DNA from: Corbicula japonica | Taxonomy: Eukaryota > Mollusca > Bivalvia > Venerida > Cyrenidae | Assembly: GCA_038501625.1 (NCBI GenBank) | Contig: JAZAYU010000001.1 | Span: 3,286,001-3,350,000 of the forward strand | Length of the DNA stretch: 64,000 nt | Direction of reading: 5' to 3' | In this document: positions 46,601 to 58,418 of the stretch, one piece after another | How the letters are laid out: every line of letters begins with the position of its first letter | Position numbering within the stretch: position 1 is the first letter of the stretch | Notes under the pieces: model-generated | What the model saw: only the letters and a program-made list of their open reading frames with translations | Told to the model about the DNA's origin: nothing | Databases searched by the model: none | Made by a program: the position numbers and the translations under genes

Positions 46601-48410
46601 ATTTCTGAGCATTAAGCAACCAGTGTAGATCCAGATAAGGTGGCATGGATGTGCAAGGTGATCTGGATCTACACTGGTTGCACATGTGATAAAACATGTA
46701 TATATGTAGTAAAGGATTAAATGCATGCATAAAATATGTGGGTTTGCATGATGCATGTCCAAGATGTATTGTCAGGCTGGATATGTACCATGCTTCACAT
46801 ATTGTGGTACCATTATATTTCGCACAGGTTTAAATTTTGCACTAAAGAAAAAGCATAAATTTAAAACCTTGCAAAATGGCACCATTCCATAAATGGCTTT
46901 CTACAAAAAATTTAATTTGCGTCTTTTGTGAACAATTCTCACATGCAAAATGAAATGATACTAAAGTATGATAAAAAGGTGTTTGCACCATGTGTTCATT
47001 GATGAGTCAGTATTCGGCTGACACATAAATGAATGATTAAACCCATTTAATCTTCATTGTGGTGTTCACATTTCAACATACCTCTTAGAAACATCACATT
47101 TAAACATTTTTTTTAAACACCTAATGGTGGTGATGATGTTATTTTAACCTATTCCTCTATTGATGCACCTGTTGTGTGGGCAAACAGTTGGATCTGATCT
47201 GGATCTACACTGCTTTATTTTTTATTTATTAGGTTATTACCGACCAAAAAGCGAACAGTGCAGATCCTAAGCAGACAGCATGGTTGTGCTGGCTGATCAG
47301 GATCTACACTGGTCTCACATGCGTTAAAATGAGTATAAATTGATTAAAGAGTTAAAAGTAAATTCTATCAGTTGTCCATTTTTATTTTATATTACTATTT
47401 TCATTTATTGGAAAATGGATTTCAGTCATTAAATTACAATTTACCAAAATATTAAAGCCACTCATTTGTTAAAATTTTGTATTTGGAATGCAACCTAGCA
47501 ATACATATGGTTAATATATAGTTTGCTCACTTGTGGGATTTTTAGCAGATGCTTCATCACATATTTGTTGTAATCATCATTACCAGACAGATAATTACCC
47601 CACAAAAATAAAATAGTTGCACAGCTGAGCCTCCCATGAAAACCACTAGAAATTATTACTTTACATTAAAATTTTTATTTCTATATGAAATATTGAAAAT
47701 TGTATGTGATACATTTTAATCATGTAAGAATGCTATAGTTGGCAAAAATAAAAGTTTTGCCAAATGACATTTGGCAGTATTCACATTATGTTTCAGTTTT
47801 CAACAGTTTGCAATGGCTTGTAACATTGTCATTTTATTCAATAACTAAGTGAAAGCTTAATGACACCTTTAATATACAAGGCTGTTTCTGATTGGTTAAT
47901 CAATGCCTGGTGGACAATTAAATTGCTCTTTATGTTTTCCTGTGGGATTGTGTGTATTCCTGACTTTTGAGTGAGATAAACATGTTAATTGAATGGTGTG
48001 ACCAATGTTTTACTGTTACAATGAATGAATAGTGTTTGAAAAGTGATTGAATCATTTTATTGATTGAGTAATTATACATTATTGGAAAGTGATAGGTGTA
48101 CTATGAACTAGCAATTGGTGATTACTTATTGCAATATAGCTGGCATATTGTGGGAAATTTCATGACATTTTGTGTGGGAAGTTTCACACTTGTCTGGCAC
48201 TTTAGAAACTTGTATAAAAAGTTGAACTGATCATTTGCATCATTCATTACATTGGAAAGCATTATATGCAACAGTGATCTTTAGTGAGGAAATACAAGCT
48301 CAGAAAAAGTATTCCTTCATAGATTGACTTTGACATTATACAAAGAGCAGAGTGACATTTTGAGTGGAAGTTGATTTACTGTTCATAGAAGTTGGAGTAT
48401 CAGTTTTATA
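43621..48410. other. TBC1D31 intron 12, 5' part (copy B)
   Basis: Same content as 27498-32262: family A MITEs at 43941-44182, 44390-44574, 46477-46719 and 47151-47353; ~150-bp tandem repeat at 45100-45800; hairpin at 46126-46150. Differences from copy A are densest around 44880-45850. Confidence 0.75.
48213..48220 (+). promoter_or_regulatory. Putative TATA box of nested homeobox gene (copy B)
   Basis: TATAAAAA, 198 bp before the ATG as in copy A. Confidence 0.4.
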
Positions 48411-49313
48411 ATGGCAGCAATTTTAAAGCCAGCAGCAAAGATTCAAGCACCAAATGGAGACTTTGCGAAACTTCATTCGAATCCATTGTTTGATGCATTA
48501 AGAGCTACGTTAATCAAAGACGTTGAGAAGACATCAAGCATTCCTCTGACCTTGATGAAAGTGAAGGATGAGGAAATGCCGGAGTCAAGTCTGGATCCTG
48601 CAATTGTAGCCGTACAGGAAGCCAACCTTCAGTCGGATTTTCAACAGATTCTACCATCAGGGAACCCCAAAGTTTTGGAACTGCAGTCATTTTACAACCA
48701 GCAGTGTTCTGTGATAGAGAACAATAGAAATGAAGCTATTCAACAGGTGAAGAACAACAACATGCTCAGTGTATCCCAGTACCAAAGAGAACTGCACGTA
48801 ATTCACACTCAACATGACGAGCAGAGAATGCACCTTACTAATCGGGTGACGGCGAGTCTACAACTGTTGAAAATCAGCATGCCTGCTGCTGCCGATTCGT
48901 CCAGTTCGAAATCAAAAAGTCGTCAGTTGAATGGCCGTGCTGTAGAAATAATGACTGACTGGTATGAACGCCATATTGACAATCCATATCCAACTGACGA
49001 GGAGAAAGAAGCATTGGCTGAACTTGGCGGACTTTCTCTGGGTCAGGTGAAAGCTTGGTTTGCTAATAAGAGAAACAGATCAAATAATACCAAACCAAAG
49101 AAACAGAAACTGCAAGTAGAGAAGAAACTTTTGAGTATTTGTACAGAATTGTCTGGAGATAATGCAAGGAGTACCCCAAGATTGTATGGACAGATTATTC
49201 AGCAGTTGTCGGACATTGTGAACTGTTCTCAGGTGTTTAACCGCCCTGGTGCCAGAACGTCAGATGCTTATAACTCTAGTGGCGATGAACTGGAAAATAC
49301 ATACAATGAGTAA
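48411..49313 (+). CDS. TALE-class homeobox protein, SPILE-like, single exon (copy B)
   Basis: Encodes the same 300 residues as 32263-33165, including NPYP and WFANKRNR. One synonymous difference was noted (leucine TTG at 32716, CTG at 48864). An unchanged protein with SNPs in the flanks is what two alleles would show. Confidence 0.85.
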   Translation: MAAILKPAAKIQAPNGDFAKLHSNPLFDALRATLIKDVEKTSSIPLTLMKVKDEEMPESSLDPAIVAVQEANLQSDFQQILPSGNPKVLELQSFYNQQCSVIENNRNEAIQQVKNNNMLSVSQYQRELHVIHTQHDEQRMHLTNRVTASLQLLKISMPAAADSSSSKSKSRQLNGRAVEIMTDWYERHIDNPYPTDEEKEALAELGGLSLGQVKAWFANKRNRSNNTKPKKQKLQVEKKLLSICTELSGDNARSTPRLYGQIIQQLSDIVNCSQVFNRPGARTSDAYNSSGDELENTYNE

Positions 49314-52300
49314 CTTTGATTGAGAGAACTGTCCTTATTTATTGTTCTTATTTTTAATATGTTTGTTGTTGTTTTTAAGAAAACAGTTCTAGTGCTATGT
49401 TGTAACATGTATCATAAGTTGTCATTTAAACAGATAAAATTACATTATCAATATGACCACACTAAGAAACCAGTGTAAAGACTTGTATATATAACTTGAT
49501 TTGTTTTTGTCATGATTTGTAAATATTAAAAAATAATAGTTTATTGTATTTTATCTACTTTATTGACTAATTCTCCAATTCTAAAATCATGCTAATCATG
49601 AAATCTAGCAATATAACCTGTCTCATCCAAGTAAGGGGTATACCAGAAACTGGGAACATGTTTCTGGTACATGAAATATAAAGGATAGCAAAAATGAAGA
49701 GTTTGTCTTCTTGGATGCATGATTTTGATGGAAAAGTTACTAATATGGTTCCCATGTTCCTGAATTAAAATTATAGAGTAATGGTCTCGTGAAAAATTTG
49801 TCACAGAGACAATGCTGAAATGTAAAAGTCATCCTTGCATTCTGTGCCATCTGATCTGGATATGCACTGTTCACTTCTTGGTCAAAAATAACCAAAGAAT
49901 CCAACAGCAAACAGTGTAGATCCTAGTCATATGGTACGGATGTGCTGGTTGATGTAAACATACACTGGTTGCAGATGTAGTAGAAAGGCACAGCTATGGA
50001 GTATAGAGCTAACAGATGTTGTGTAACAGATGGACTGAGTCATTATAAACCTGTATCACAATAATCTATACTTCGTGCTGAACATACATTTAAAATTTCT
50101 AGTAATTGTTTTGTTGTCATAACAGTAGAAGAAATTCACATTAAATTTTTTTTTTTAAATTGTCCTCCACCAATACCCGAATACACAAACAATGAACTGA
50201 CTTACAGGAAAACTATGTCATGCACATATGCACTTAATGCCAAACATATGTTTAAAGTTTCAAGGGAATATCCTGAAAATTGGTTCCCACACTTTCTGTT
50301 AAAAAAATGACCAACCTATTGAGGATCATGACCAAACCAGTGGTCCTTCAGTCTCAATCCATCACTCGGCTGCACAAGAAAATAGGAAGAATTTAGTTTT
50401 GTGGAGATTTAAAGCTGGATGAAAGATGCAAAGGAATAAATGTACAGTAAAACCCCTTATTGACCATTTTGATAGTAAGACCACTATTTCATTGTCATTT
50501 TTGTGTCGCCCTTTCGAAGAAAAGGCGATACATAGGTATTGCTTTGTCGGTCGGTCCGTTAGAAAACTTAACATTGGCTATTACTGCCATTTCTTAATAT
50601 TTCTTCATGAAACTTTCAAATGTTATTGCTTATGACAACACACAGGTGATGATGACAATTTTTTTTGGTCAAGGTCACATTTGATGGAGTAAAGCCCCTT
50701 TTTGTACTTGAATTTTGACACGAAAACTTAACAATGGCTATAACTGAGCCATTTCTCAATATTTCTTCATGAAACTTTCAAATTATATTGCATATGACAA
50801 CACGCTTGTGATGATTCCAAATTCTTTAGGTCATGGACACATTTGATGGAATTATGCCGCTTTTTGTACTTGCATTTTTATTCCGACATGGCACCAGAGG
50901 GCGAAACAAGTGTTCAACTGAACATCCATCTAGTTACAGTTTTGCACTATTTTTCACTCCAAAATGAAGACCACCCACTATAAAGACCACTTTAGTCCAG
51001 CCTGAGTAAGGTTTCACTTGATTTAGTTTTTGAAATCAGGAATGCACTATTCTGGTGTAAATGTGACCTTATCATCTGTGCTCTAACATTGCGAGTAAAT
51101 TCAAAGATTTTTTTCAAGGTTTGAATAAATGTTCTGAACATTAATGGCTTTTCTTGATTCAAGTTCAGGTTCAAGTTCTGCCTTGCAACATTTCAAGTAC
51201 TTTCCCCTTACACAGATAATGGACTGAGACACAGAAAACTTATCTGCACTTGCTGTTAACCCTCTCCTCCATATTATACACATGTTTACACATGTGCAAC
51301 CAGTGTAGTTCCAGATCAGCCGACACATCTGTGCCATCTGATCAGGATCTGCACTGGTTGCAATTTGGCCAGAAATAACCTGTGCAGATCCTGATCAGAT
51401 GGTACAGATGTGCCGGCTGATCTGCATCGACACTGGTTGCCCACGCAATCAATGTGTGTCTATGGAGGAAAGGTTTAAACATAAGTTTTATGTTTGCAGT
51501 CAATATCCTGAGTACTGTAGCAGTAATTCACATCATGCAATGTTTTTCAAAACTGTGGCTTGTACTAACAAATAATGGACTAAGTCACATGAAATATATG
51601 TCATGAATATCTACCATTTAAGCCAAACATATCTTAAAGGTTTTCTTGAAAACTGCACAAGTATTTAGCGTCACAAGATACATGTACCCTTACAAAATAA
51701 AATGGACTGAGCTACACGAGACATGTGTCACAAAATTCTACTTTTCTTGCAGAACATATCTTTAATGTATGAAGTTTTAAGTTTTAGAAACTTGTCTATC
51801 ATTATGAAATAATAATGATATTTTCAGCCAAATAGGAATGCATTCATGATGTTAACACTTTCCTCCATTTGTTCACATTTTTATGCATATGCGACCAGTG
51901 AAGATCCAGATCAGTTGGCACATCAGTACCGTCTGATCAGGATCTGCACTGGTTGCATTTTTGGTCAGAAATAACCTAACAAATTATAATGCGAACAGTG
52001 CAGATCCTGATCAGATGGTGCTGATCTGAATCTACACTGTTTGCCCACGCAATAAAGGTGTGTATATGAAAGAAAGGGTTAAAGGTGAATCACATAGATT
52101 GTTTGAGAAATTGCCAATTATGAAGACCAGTCTTAAATTTCTGGATTGTGATTGGTCAGTTTGAAGACTGCTCTTAATTTCTACCACTTAGCTGCTTAGA
52201 TATAACAGTAAGAGTAACTGATTAACCCTTTACTTCATATATACACATTTTATCGCATGTGGGACCAGTGTAGATCCAGATCAGCTGGCACATCTGTGCT

Positions 52301-52474
52301 GTCTGATCAGGATCTGCACTATTTGTTTTTTTTGGTCAGAACTAACTTATATAAATCAAAAAGCAAACAGTGCAGATCCTTTGATAAAACCCATATATAT
52401 GGAGGAAAGGGTTTATGATATGGGGTGTAGAAAGTTAGTTTTTACTTCTAATAAGTTTGTCTTTCTTGTTTCAG
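49314..52474. other. TBC1D31 intron 12, 3' part (copy B)
   Basis: Counterpart of 33166-36336: family A MITEs at 49830-50005, 51255-51479, 51855-52081 and 52222-52414; interspersed repeat at 50490-50930. A MITE difference is visible at 49935 (tacggatgtgctgg here versus a shorter text in copy A). Confidence 0.7.
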
Positions 52475-52654
52475 ATCTATGCGTGGCCATTACTGGAGAC
52501 TTTGTTTTCTGAGGTGCTAACTAAGGAAGAGTGGATGATGTTGTTTGACAATGTATTCAGCAACCATCCATCTTTTCTCCTGATGGTGGTGGCAGCCTAT
52601 GCCATGTGTGCAAGGGGACCACTGATGCAGTGTGTAGAACTGGATGACTTTAGG
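52475..52654 (+). CDS. TBC1D31: TBC1D31 exon 13, copy B
   Basis: Counterpart of 36337-36516, followed in this copy by intron 13 and the unique exon 14. Confidence 0.95.
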
Positions 52655-52732
52655 GTAAACATGCTTAGCTTAACACATTGGTTAACTCAGTAAAATACAC
52701 AAGTTACAGGGGACATACTGATTATGTGTGTT

Positions 52733-52928
52733 TGCCCTTTCCTTCATATATATACATTTTATAGAATGTGCCAACAATGTAGATCCAGATCATCTGGCAC
52801 ATCCACATTGCCTGATCAGGATCTACACTGTTTTTGATTTATTAGGTCATTTCTTACCAAAAAGCAAACACAGCAGATCCTGATTAGAACAGTTCAAACA
52901 TGCAATATAATGCGTATATGTTATATGT
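52733..52928. repeat. Family A MITE (copy B of 36595)
   Basis: Counterpart of 36595-36790. Confidence 0.75.
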
Positions 52929-53169
52929 CTATAAAAAAGTTTTTAATAAGTATTGAATAAACATCCGCTGTACAGTGACACGACCATGCTTAAGCCAGCA
53001 TCAAAGAAGTTGTCGAGAAGTCATCACGATATATTCTGATTTGACATGATCATTTGGTAGCACTCCTACTTGTGCTTACTTGTTCATAAAAATGGCACAG
53101 TTTTGTGTATATTCTGTTCTTGTGCAATGTACATATTTTCATTGATATTTTGAAAATGTATATTGGCAT

Positions 53170-53410
53170 TTAACCCATTCCTCCATAGATACATCTTAAT
53201 TGCAGGGCCAACAGTTTAGATCCAAATCAGCCAGCACATCTGTGCCGTCTGATCAGGATCTAAACTGTTTGCTTTTTGATTCATTAGGTTATTTCTGACC
53301 AAAATGCGACCAGTGCAGATCCTGATCAGACGGCAAGGATGTATGCTAATCTGGATCTAAAATGGTCGCACATGCATAAAAATGCATATTTATGAGGGAA
53401 AGGGATAATC
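53170..53410. repeat. Family A MITE, near full length
   Basis: ttaacccattcctccataga end, tagatccaaatcagccagca hairpin, centre gattcattaggttatttctg, second hairpin, end atgagggaaagggataa. Lies just right of the duplicated block, 80 bp before exon 14. Confidence 0.8.
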
Positions 53411-53489
53411 AGCAGTTGGATTGATGATATAATAGTTTCATATACTGAAACCCCAATCTGAAGTAACCACAATATAACTTTGTTCCCAG

Positions 53490-53669
53490 TATTTCTTCCA
53501 CCATCGTAATGCTGTGGACCTGAAGCAAGTGCTGAAGGAGGCATACCGCATCATGGAGGCCACACCGGATGACATCCATCCTCGTAACACCCTCGATGAG
53601 TTCAAACCTCTCACCAAGGGACAGTACCCTGTGTTTAACAAATATCCAAAGTTCATTGTGGACTATCAG
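53490..53669 (+). CDS. TBC1D31: TBC1D31 exon 14 (end of TBC domain)
   Basis: Acceptor tttgttcccag, donor CAG|gtaaac, 60 codons. YFFHHRNAVDLKQVLKEAYR, TPDDIHPRN and LTKGQYPVFNKYPKFIVDYQ match vertebrate TBC1D31. Present once. Confidence 0.96.
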
Positions 53670-53928
53670 GTAAACCTTTGGAAATAAAATAAATTTACTG
53701 CAAGTTAATGAATATTTATTGAGTTTTATATAGCATGGATTTTGTGCTGACATTGATTCACAAATTCACATGAAATATAAAGTATGCTCTAGAATGTAAA
53801 CATTTGTATTAGTCTGTAAGTTTGAGAGCCTTAGAGTTCAGGGAGTTGCATGAGGAATGGACAAATAAAACACCTTCCAGAGATTAGAACCAAACCTTTA
53901 CATTCTATAAGTGTTTTAATGTTTGTAG

Positions 53929-53981
53929 GTTCAGGAAAGAGAGAGGATAAGGCTAGAGGAACTGGATTATCTCAGACAAAG
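53929..53981 (+). CDS. TBC1D31: TBC1D31 exon 15 (coiled coil start)
   Basis: Acceptor tgtttgtag, donor AG|gtacat, phases 0/2. VQERERIRLEELDYLRQ matches the conserved QERERIR..ELDYLR segment. Confidence 0.93.
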
Positions 53982-54385
53982 GTACATGTTGCTCCATGTT
54001 TGTTTTACTCAGGTTATCAAGACATTTATATTAAAAAAATTTTGATCCATTATTGACTACTTTTCATTTCTCACCCCTATATTACATGACCAGCTGGAAG
54101 TTCAAGTTGAAAGTGCATGATTTGATTTCTCCGGTTATGAAGTTTGATTTTGTCTATTAATGGCCTGGATACAAAATCAGAAATGGATAAATTTTCTTAA
54201 GCTGTTTCACTGGCTCCTTTAACCCTTTATTTTATTGGATATGGGTGTTATCCATAGGACAACAGTGTAGCCAACACCAAATAAGCTGTGATACCATTCT
54301 ATTTAATATTTTGATAGTTTATTGTATTCATCCCCTAGATATACATTATAAAAGATATGACCAGCTCTAACCCTGGACATTGTAG

Positions 54386-54538
54386 GCAAGTTTCAATGGA
54401 CATGGAGCAGGAGACACAGCGTCGACAACAGGAAGAAGAAGCTTGGTACCGGCAGCAGAAACTGTTGCTAGATGCTGAAGACAAACGTAGGAAGATGATA
54501 CATGAGGAGGAACAAAAACTCTCCGATCAGAGAAAAAG
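54386..54538 (+). CDS. TBC1D31: TBC1D31 exon 16 (coiled coil)
   Basis: Acceptor acattgtag, donor AG|gtcaga, phases 2/2. QETQRRQQEEEAWYRQQKLL and MIHEEEQKLSDQRK form a charged heptad-like region. A family A MITE begins about 10 bp after its donor. Confidence 0.93.
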
Positions 54539-54547
54539 GTCAGAATC

Positions 54548-54788
54548 GTAACTCTTTCCTCCATATATACACCTTTTTACGCATGTGCGACCAGTGTAGA
54601 TCCAGATCAGCCGGCACATCCACGAAGTCTGATCAGGATCTGCACTAGTCGCATTTTTGTCAGAAATAACCTAATAAATCAAGAAGCGAACAGTTTAGAT
54701 CCTGATCAGATGGCACGGATGTGCCGTCTGATCTAGATGTAAACTGTTTGCCCACACAATTAAGGTGTGTCTGTGGAGGAAAGGGTTA
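54548..54788. repeat. Family A MITE at exon 16 donor
   Basis: aactctttcctccatatata end, tccagatcagccggcacatc hairpin, centre cagaaataacctaataaatc, second hairpin, end tggaggaaagggttaa. Nearly full length. Confidence 0.85.
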
Positions 54789-54834
54789 AACATTCAAAAA
54801 GCAGTTATTTTACCAGGAACTATTAAGCACTGTT

Positions 54835-55410
54835 TAACCCTTTACTTCACTGAAAACTTGATTGTGTGGGCGAACAGTGTAGATCCAGATCAGCTGGCTG
54901 AGATCTCCTTTATAAAACCAAGAATAGCATGATGCTCAATAAAACTGTCTGAAACATGTCCTAGAATAGTATTAATACATATAAAATGTTTTGGCACAGT
55001 TCAAGTATCTTTATCTAAAGGATATAACATTGTTCTACTGTAAAAATTAAAAAGCCGCAGTGCTCCTAGAATGGTTCTAAAATAGTATAATGCTACGTAA
55101 AATTATTTTGTACATGCACAATGCACCTGGAGTTGCACTATAAAATTATTTGGTCAATATGCGCCAAACAAATTTTACTTGAAGATAACTTTCTATGTTC
55201 AAATGAGGTTAACCCTTTTTTCGATGGATACCCTTTTTATCACTCATAGGACCACCATAGTTCCCGATCAGCTGGTTTATCCATATTGGCCGATCTGGAT
55301 CTGCTGTGTTAGATTCTTGGTCAGTAAAAAAGCCAATGAATCTAAAAGTGATCAGATGGCACAGGCAAGCAATTTCATTTGGATCTGCACTGGTTGCTTA
55401 TGGAATAAAA
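54835..55410. repeat. Two further family A MITE copies in intron 16
   Basis: A left-end fragment at 54835-54902 (ttaaccctttacttcactga .. tagatccagatcagctgg) and a diverged copy at 55208-55410 (ttaacccttttttcgatgga .. gatcagatggcacaggca .. ggatctgcactggttgc). Confidence 0.65.
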
Positions 55411-55448
55411 GTCTATTGCTGCTAAAAGATAATGGTATAACATTTCAG

Positions 55449-55584
55449 ACTTAATGCCATGAACAGAGAAATAAAGTTCAAGGAGCTTCAGTTGTTGGAT
55501 GCTGCAAGACGCAAGTTCCTGCACTACCAGAAATCTCAGCGGGAGGCAGAGTTAAAGAGACTTGATGACGAAGTACAGAGGAAG
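55449..55584 (+). CDS. TBC1D31: TBC1D31 exon 17 (coiled coil)
   Basis: Acceptor acatttcag, donor AAG|gtaaag, phases 2/0. REIKFKELQLLDAARRKFLH and ELKRLDDEVQRK match the vertebrate DAARRRFLK..RRLDDEI segment. Confidence 0.95.
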
Positions 55585-57422
55585 GTAAAGTACTTCCCAA
55601 AATACCGTACAGTACCCATTTAAAATAAGACATTGCCCAAATGTGGAATGATCTGCTGGTCTATCTCTCCAGTGCATGACATGATAAAATGATATACTTT
55701 TAACAAAATCCACTTATTCACCGTACTTTTTACAAAGTCCACAAATTCACCATGCTTAAAATAGAACAGTGCAAAATTGTGTTGAAATTGAAATACTCTC
55801 AGACTAAGATCCCAGAATATTAATAGTCAATCTTGTTTTTGATCTTTTGATTTATTTAGTTCAGCACTATGACCATCCTTATGCATCTCAGCTTTCTGTT
55901 ATGAATTCTCCTAGAACATATCATAAGTTGTATATACATGTACATGAATATTATAAAACATTGGGATTACTTCCCATGCTGATTGTGTACATGTACTTCC
56001 TATATTACAATTTTATTAATCAAGTGAATGGTATTGGCCTTTTTTGTTTGGCCAAGAACAGTCATTTTGGGCATATTCAGTTGATTAAAGACAATTTTGT
56101 TAATTAACAAAATTAAATACCCATAGTTCAGGATTTTAACCACAATAGCTAATTTATATCTCATCATAATTACCAATATTATTCAACCCAAGGATTATTT
56201 TTCTTTTATTTATCATAATTATTAACTAGAAAGAGCAAGTATTTAAACATTCCAAACATATCTAACCATAGGCATAGTCAATGGGGCGGTAGGGGCGGCG
56301 GCTGCCGCCCCAATATTTTGACCAGCCGCCATTATTTTTTAACTTTGCCGCTCCAGTATTTTTATGTCGCCTTTAGTTTTGGGTACACTGAAGACAGTCA
56401 TCTATACGCTGCGCGTGACAGAGATTAACGACTAAAGATGACCACCGGATGTTAATTGCACTTTATGACACGTACAGCGCCAGAAAATTATCAATAATGA
56501 TTTTGTTAATTGTATTTATCTGTCAATTAATAAGATAACCTGCGACATGTTACATTAGTTTTGATGTCCAATATTAACAAGTACGTAGTATATCGTATCT
56601 GTTGAAAAATAATTCCTTATCCATAATTAGATGTGATCAGATATAATGGATATTTCTAATCAGCCTCAGAATTTTGAAAAACCACGAGTTGCTAGCATTT
56701 AAACCCAGTTGGTTTGATGACTATCCATGTCTTAATTAGTTTACGATGAGGTTTTTAATATGTTTTTGAAATGCTTCAAAATCTTTAACAAAAATAACTT
56801 TAAATATTCAGTAATTGATGCAGATTCTTGCATTTTGATGCTAGCAAATTTGATTTTTTCAACTATAGACCCCACCTAATTCTGAGCTTTGAGTCAACTT
56901 TATGCAGGTGAATTTAGGAAAAGTGGTCAAATTTTTCAAGAATAAAGATACATATTGTGTCTTTTGCATTTTAAATATTAAATAAATGTTTATTTTAACC
57001 ATGAAAATAAGTTAAATTGAAGTTTATAAGTAGTAAAGTTCACTGAAAACAGATGACCCCTGGGTTTCAAAAGCTATTGTTCTAAAATATACAAACTTAG
57101 TCACCATGAAACCATTTTATACGTCCATCTCTTGTTTAATCTTTAGTTTTATCTTTTAAACAAAACTAGTTAAATCATATTACAAAATTTCCACCGTCCC
57201 AATATTTAGAACTTGCCTACGCCCCTGCTAACAATGATGGACAAATTCAGTAATAAGGATCAGATTAATTTGTTGAGTTCAGAAGAGATAATAGAAAATT
57301 TGAATATACTGATGTCTCAAAATAAGGGACATCATTAAATGAAATGCCTTGCAGATGTTGAATATTATATTCTGTTACATTTAACAGTGATTGTTTATAA
57401 AAACATTTTGGTATGTTTGCAG
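55585..57422. other. TBC1D31 intron 17
   Basis: 1.84 kb. The second half is a hAT-like element (56267-57227). 55600-56260 is AT-rich, with nothing recognised. Confidence 0.7.
56267..57227. mobile_element. hAT-like DNA transposon relic (~960 bp)
   Basis: Left end CATAGGCATAGTCAATGGGG, right end (reverse complement) CAGGGGCGTAGGCAAGTTC: imperfect inverted repeats sharing CA..GGC.TAG.CAA. ctaac lies directly outside both ends (56262-56266, 57228-57232). An 8-bp reading (ctaaccat/ctaacaat, 7 of 8) with the element starting at 56270 is equally possible. G/C-rich left end (ggggcggcggctgccgcccc). No transposase frame seen. Confidence 0.55.
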
Positions 57423-57515
57423 GCGTTGATGAGAGATCAGGAGACGGAGGCGGCCATTGAGGAAGCTGAAATACGCAACATGGAACTACAGCTAAAGAAG
57501 AAAATGTTTGAACAA
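57423..57515 (+). CDS. TBC1D31: TBC1D31 exon 18 (coiled coil)
   Basis: Acceptor tatgtttgcag, donor CAA|gtatgt, 31 codons, phase 0. ALMRDQETEAAIEEAEIRNM and ELQLKKKMFEQ continue the coiled coil. Confidence 0.9.
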
Positions 57516-57602
57516 GTATGTAGACCTGTAGTTTTTGTTTACTTAGACATTCATTTCTGTAAGTGAAAACCTGGTATGATACTCCGACTTTCACATGTTG
57601 CT

Positions 57603-57843
57603 TAACCCTTTCCTGTACAGATACGCATTTTTACGCATGTGCGACCAGTGTAGATCCAGATCAGCCGGCACATCCGTGCCGTCTGATCAGGATCTGCACT
57701 AGTTGCATTTTGGTCAGAAATAACCTAATGAATCAAAAAGCGAACAGTTTAGATCCTGATCAGACGGCACGGATGTGCCGGCTGATCTGGATCTAAACTG
57801 TTCGCCCTAGCAATAAATGTGTGTCTATACAGGAAAGGGTTAA
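57603..57843. repeat. Family A MITE, consensus-quality copy with TTAA on both ends
   Basis: TTAACCCTTTCCTGTACAGA at the left and ..ACAGGAAAGGGTTAA at the right: 10+ bp inverted ends starting CCCTTT directly inside TTAA, as in piggyBac-type elements. Contains both mirror hairpins and the gctttttgattcattagg-type centre. Confidence 0.88.
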
Positions 57844-58036
57844 TCCCTTACTTCATGAGATGGCTGTTAGCCCGTGGACGTACAGCTGGCACATCTTTGC
57901 TGTCTGATCAAGATCTACAATGTTTGCATTTTGATTCCTTAGGTTATTTCTGACCAAAGGCAGATGTGCCAGCTGATCTGGATCTTCTCTGTTCACACAT
58001 GCAATAAAAGCTGTAAAAATGGAGTAAAGGATTATT
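57843..58036. repeat. Family A MITE, second copy in tandem
   Basis: Starts where the previous copy ends (ttaatcccttacttcatgag), followed by a truncated first hairpin, ttaggttatttctgacc centre, ctgatctggatcttctctgt and end atggagtaaaggatta. Confidence 0.7.
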
Positions 58037-58418
58037 GAACAATGATAGGACTGTCTAAATCTTTGGAGTAGGAGGTGTGTTTAGGCACTTCTCATCTGGG
58101 ATGCAGCTGTTTTTCTGACAATAATTTGGTCTTCTGATCTTAAGTAGAGCAATGCATAGGGTTATAAAATATCTTCCAATAGAATGGGTATCATACAAGG
58201 TATGCTCACATATCAAGCTTGAATTAGAAACTTTAAAATTTCAGAAGCCCTCAGATAGAATACCAGTACAAGAAAATTTGTAAGGTTTTGTTTCTGTTCT
58301 GTTTTTGGTGAATTGCAAGGATGTTAATGTGATCACTGAAAAATAGTTTTAAAAAGCAGTCTAAAACAAAACACAAAAAAGCTTCTAATTTTTTATAGAA
58401 AGTTCATTTTCTTTTCAG

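Larger units (their letters stand above)
37479..53132 (+). repeat. Duplicated block, copy B (TBC1D31 exons 7-13 plus nested homeobox gene)
   Basis: Second instance of 21375-36978, collinear throughout, with coordinate offset drifting from 16104 to 16154 because of small indels. Its right end continues into unique TBC1D31 sequence with exon 14. Exon proteins look identical between copies; the differences lie in introns and in at least one synonymous codon of the homeobox gene. Confidence 0.9.

Noticed and set aside
21375..53132. True recent tandem duplication of the TBC1D31 segment
   Set aside because: Not excluded, but the exact placement of a 500-N gap at the join and allele-like differences make a haplotype artefact more likely.
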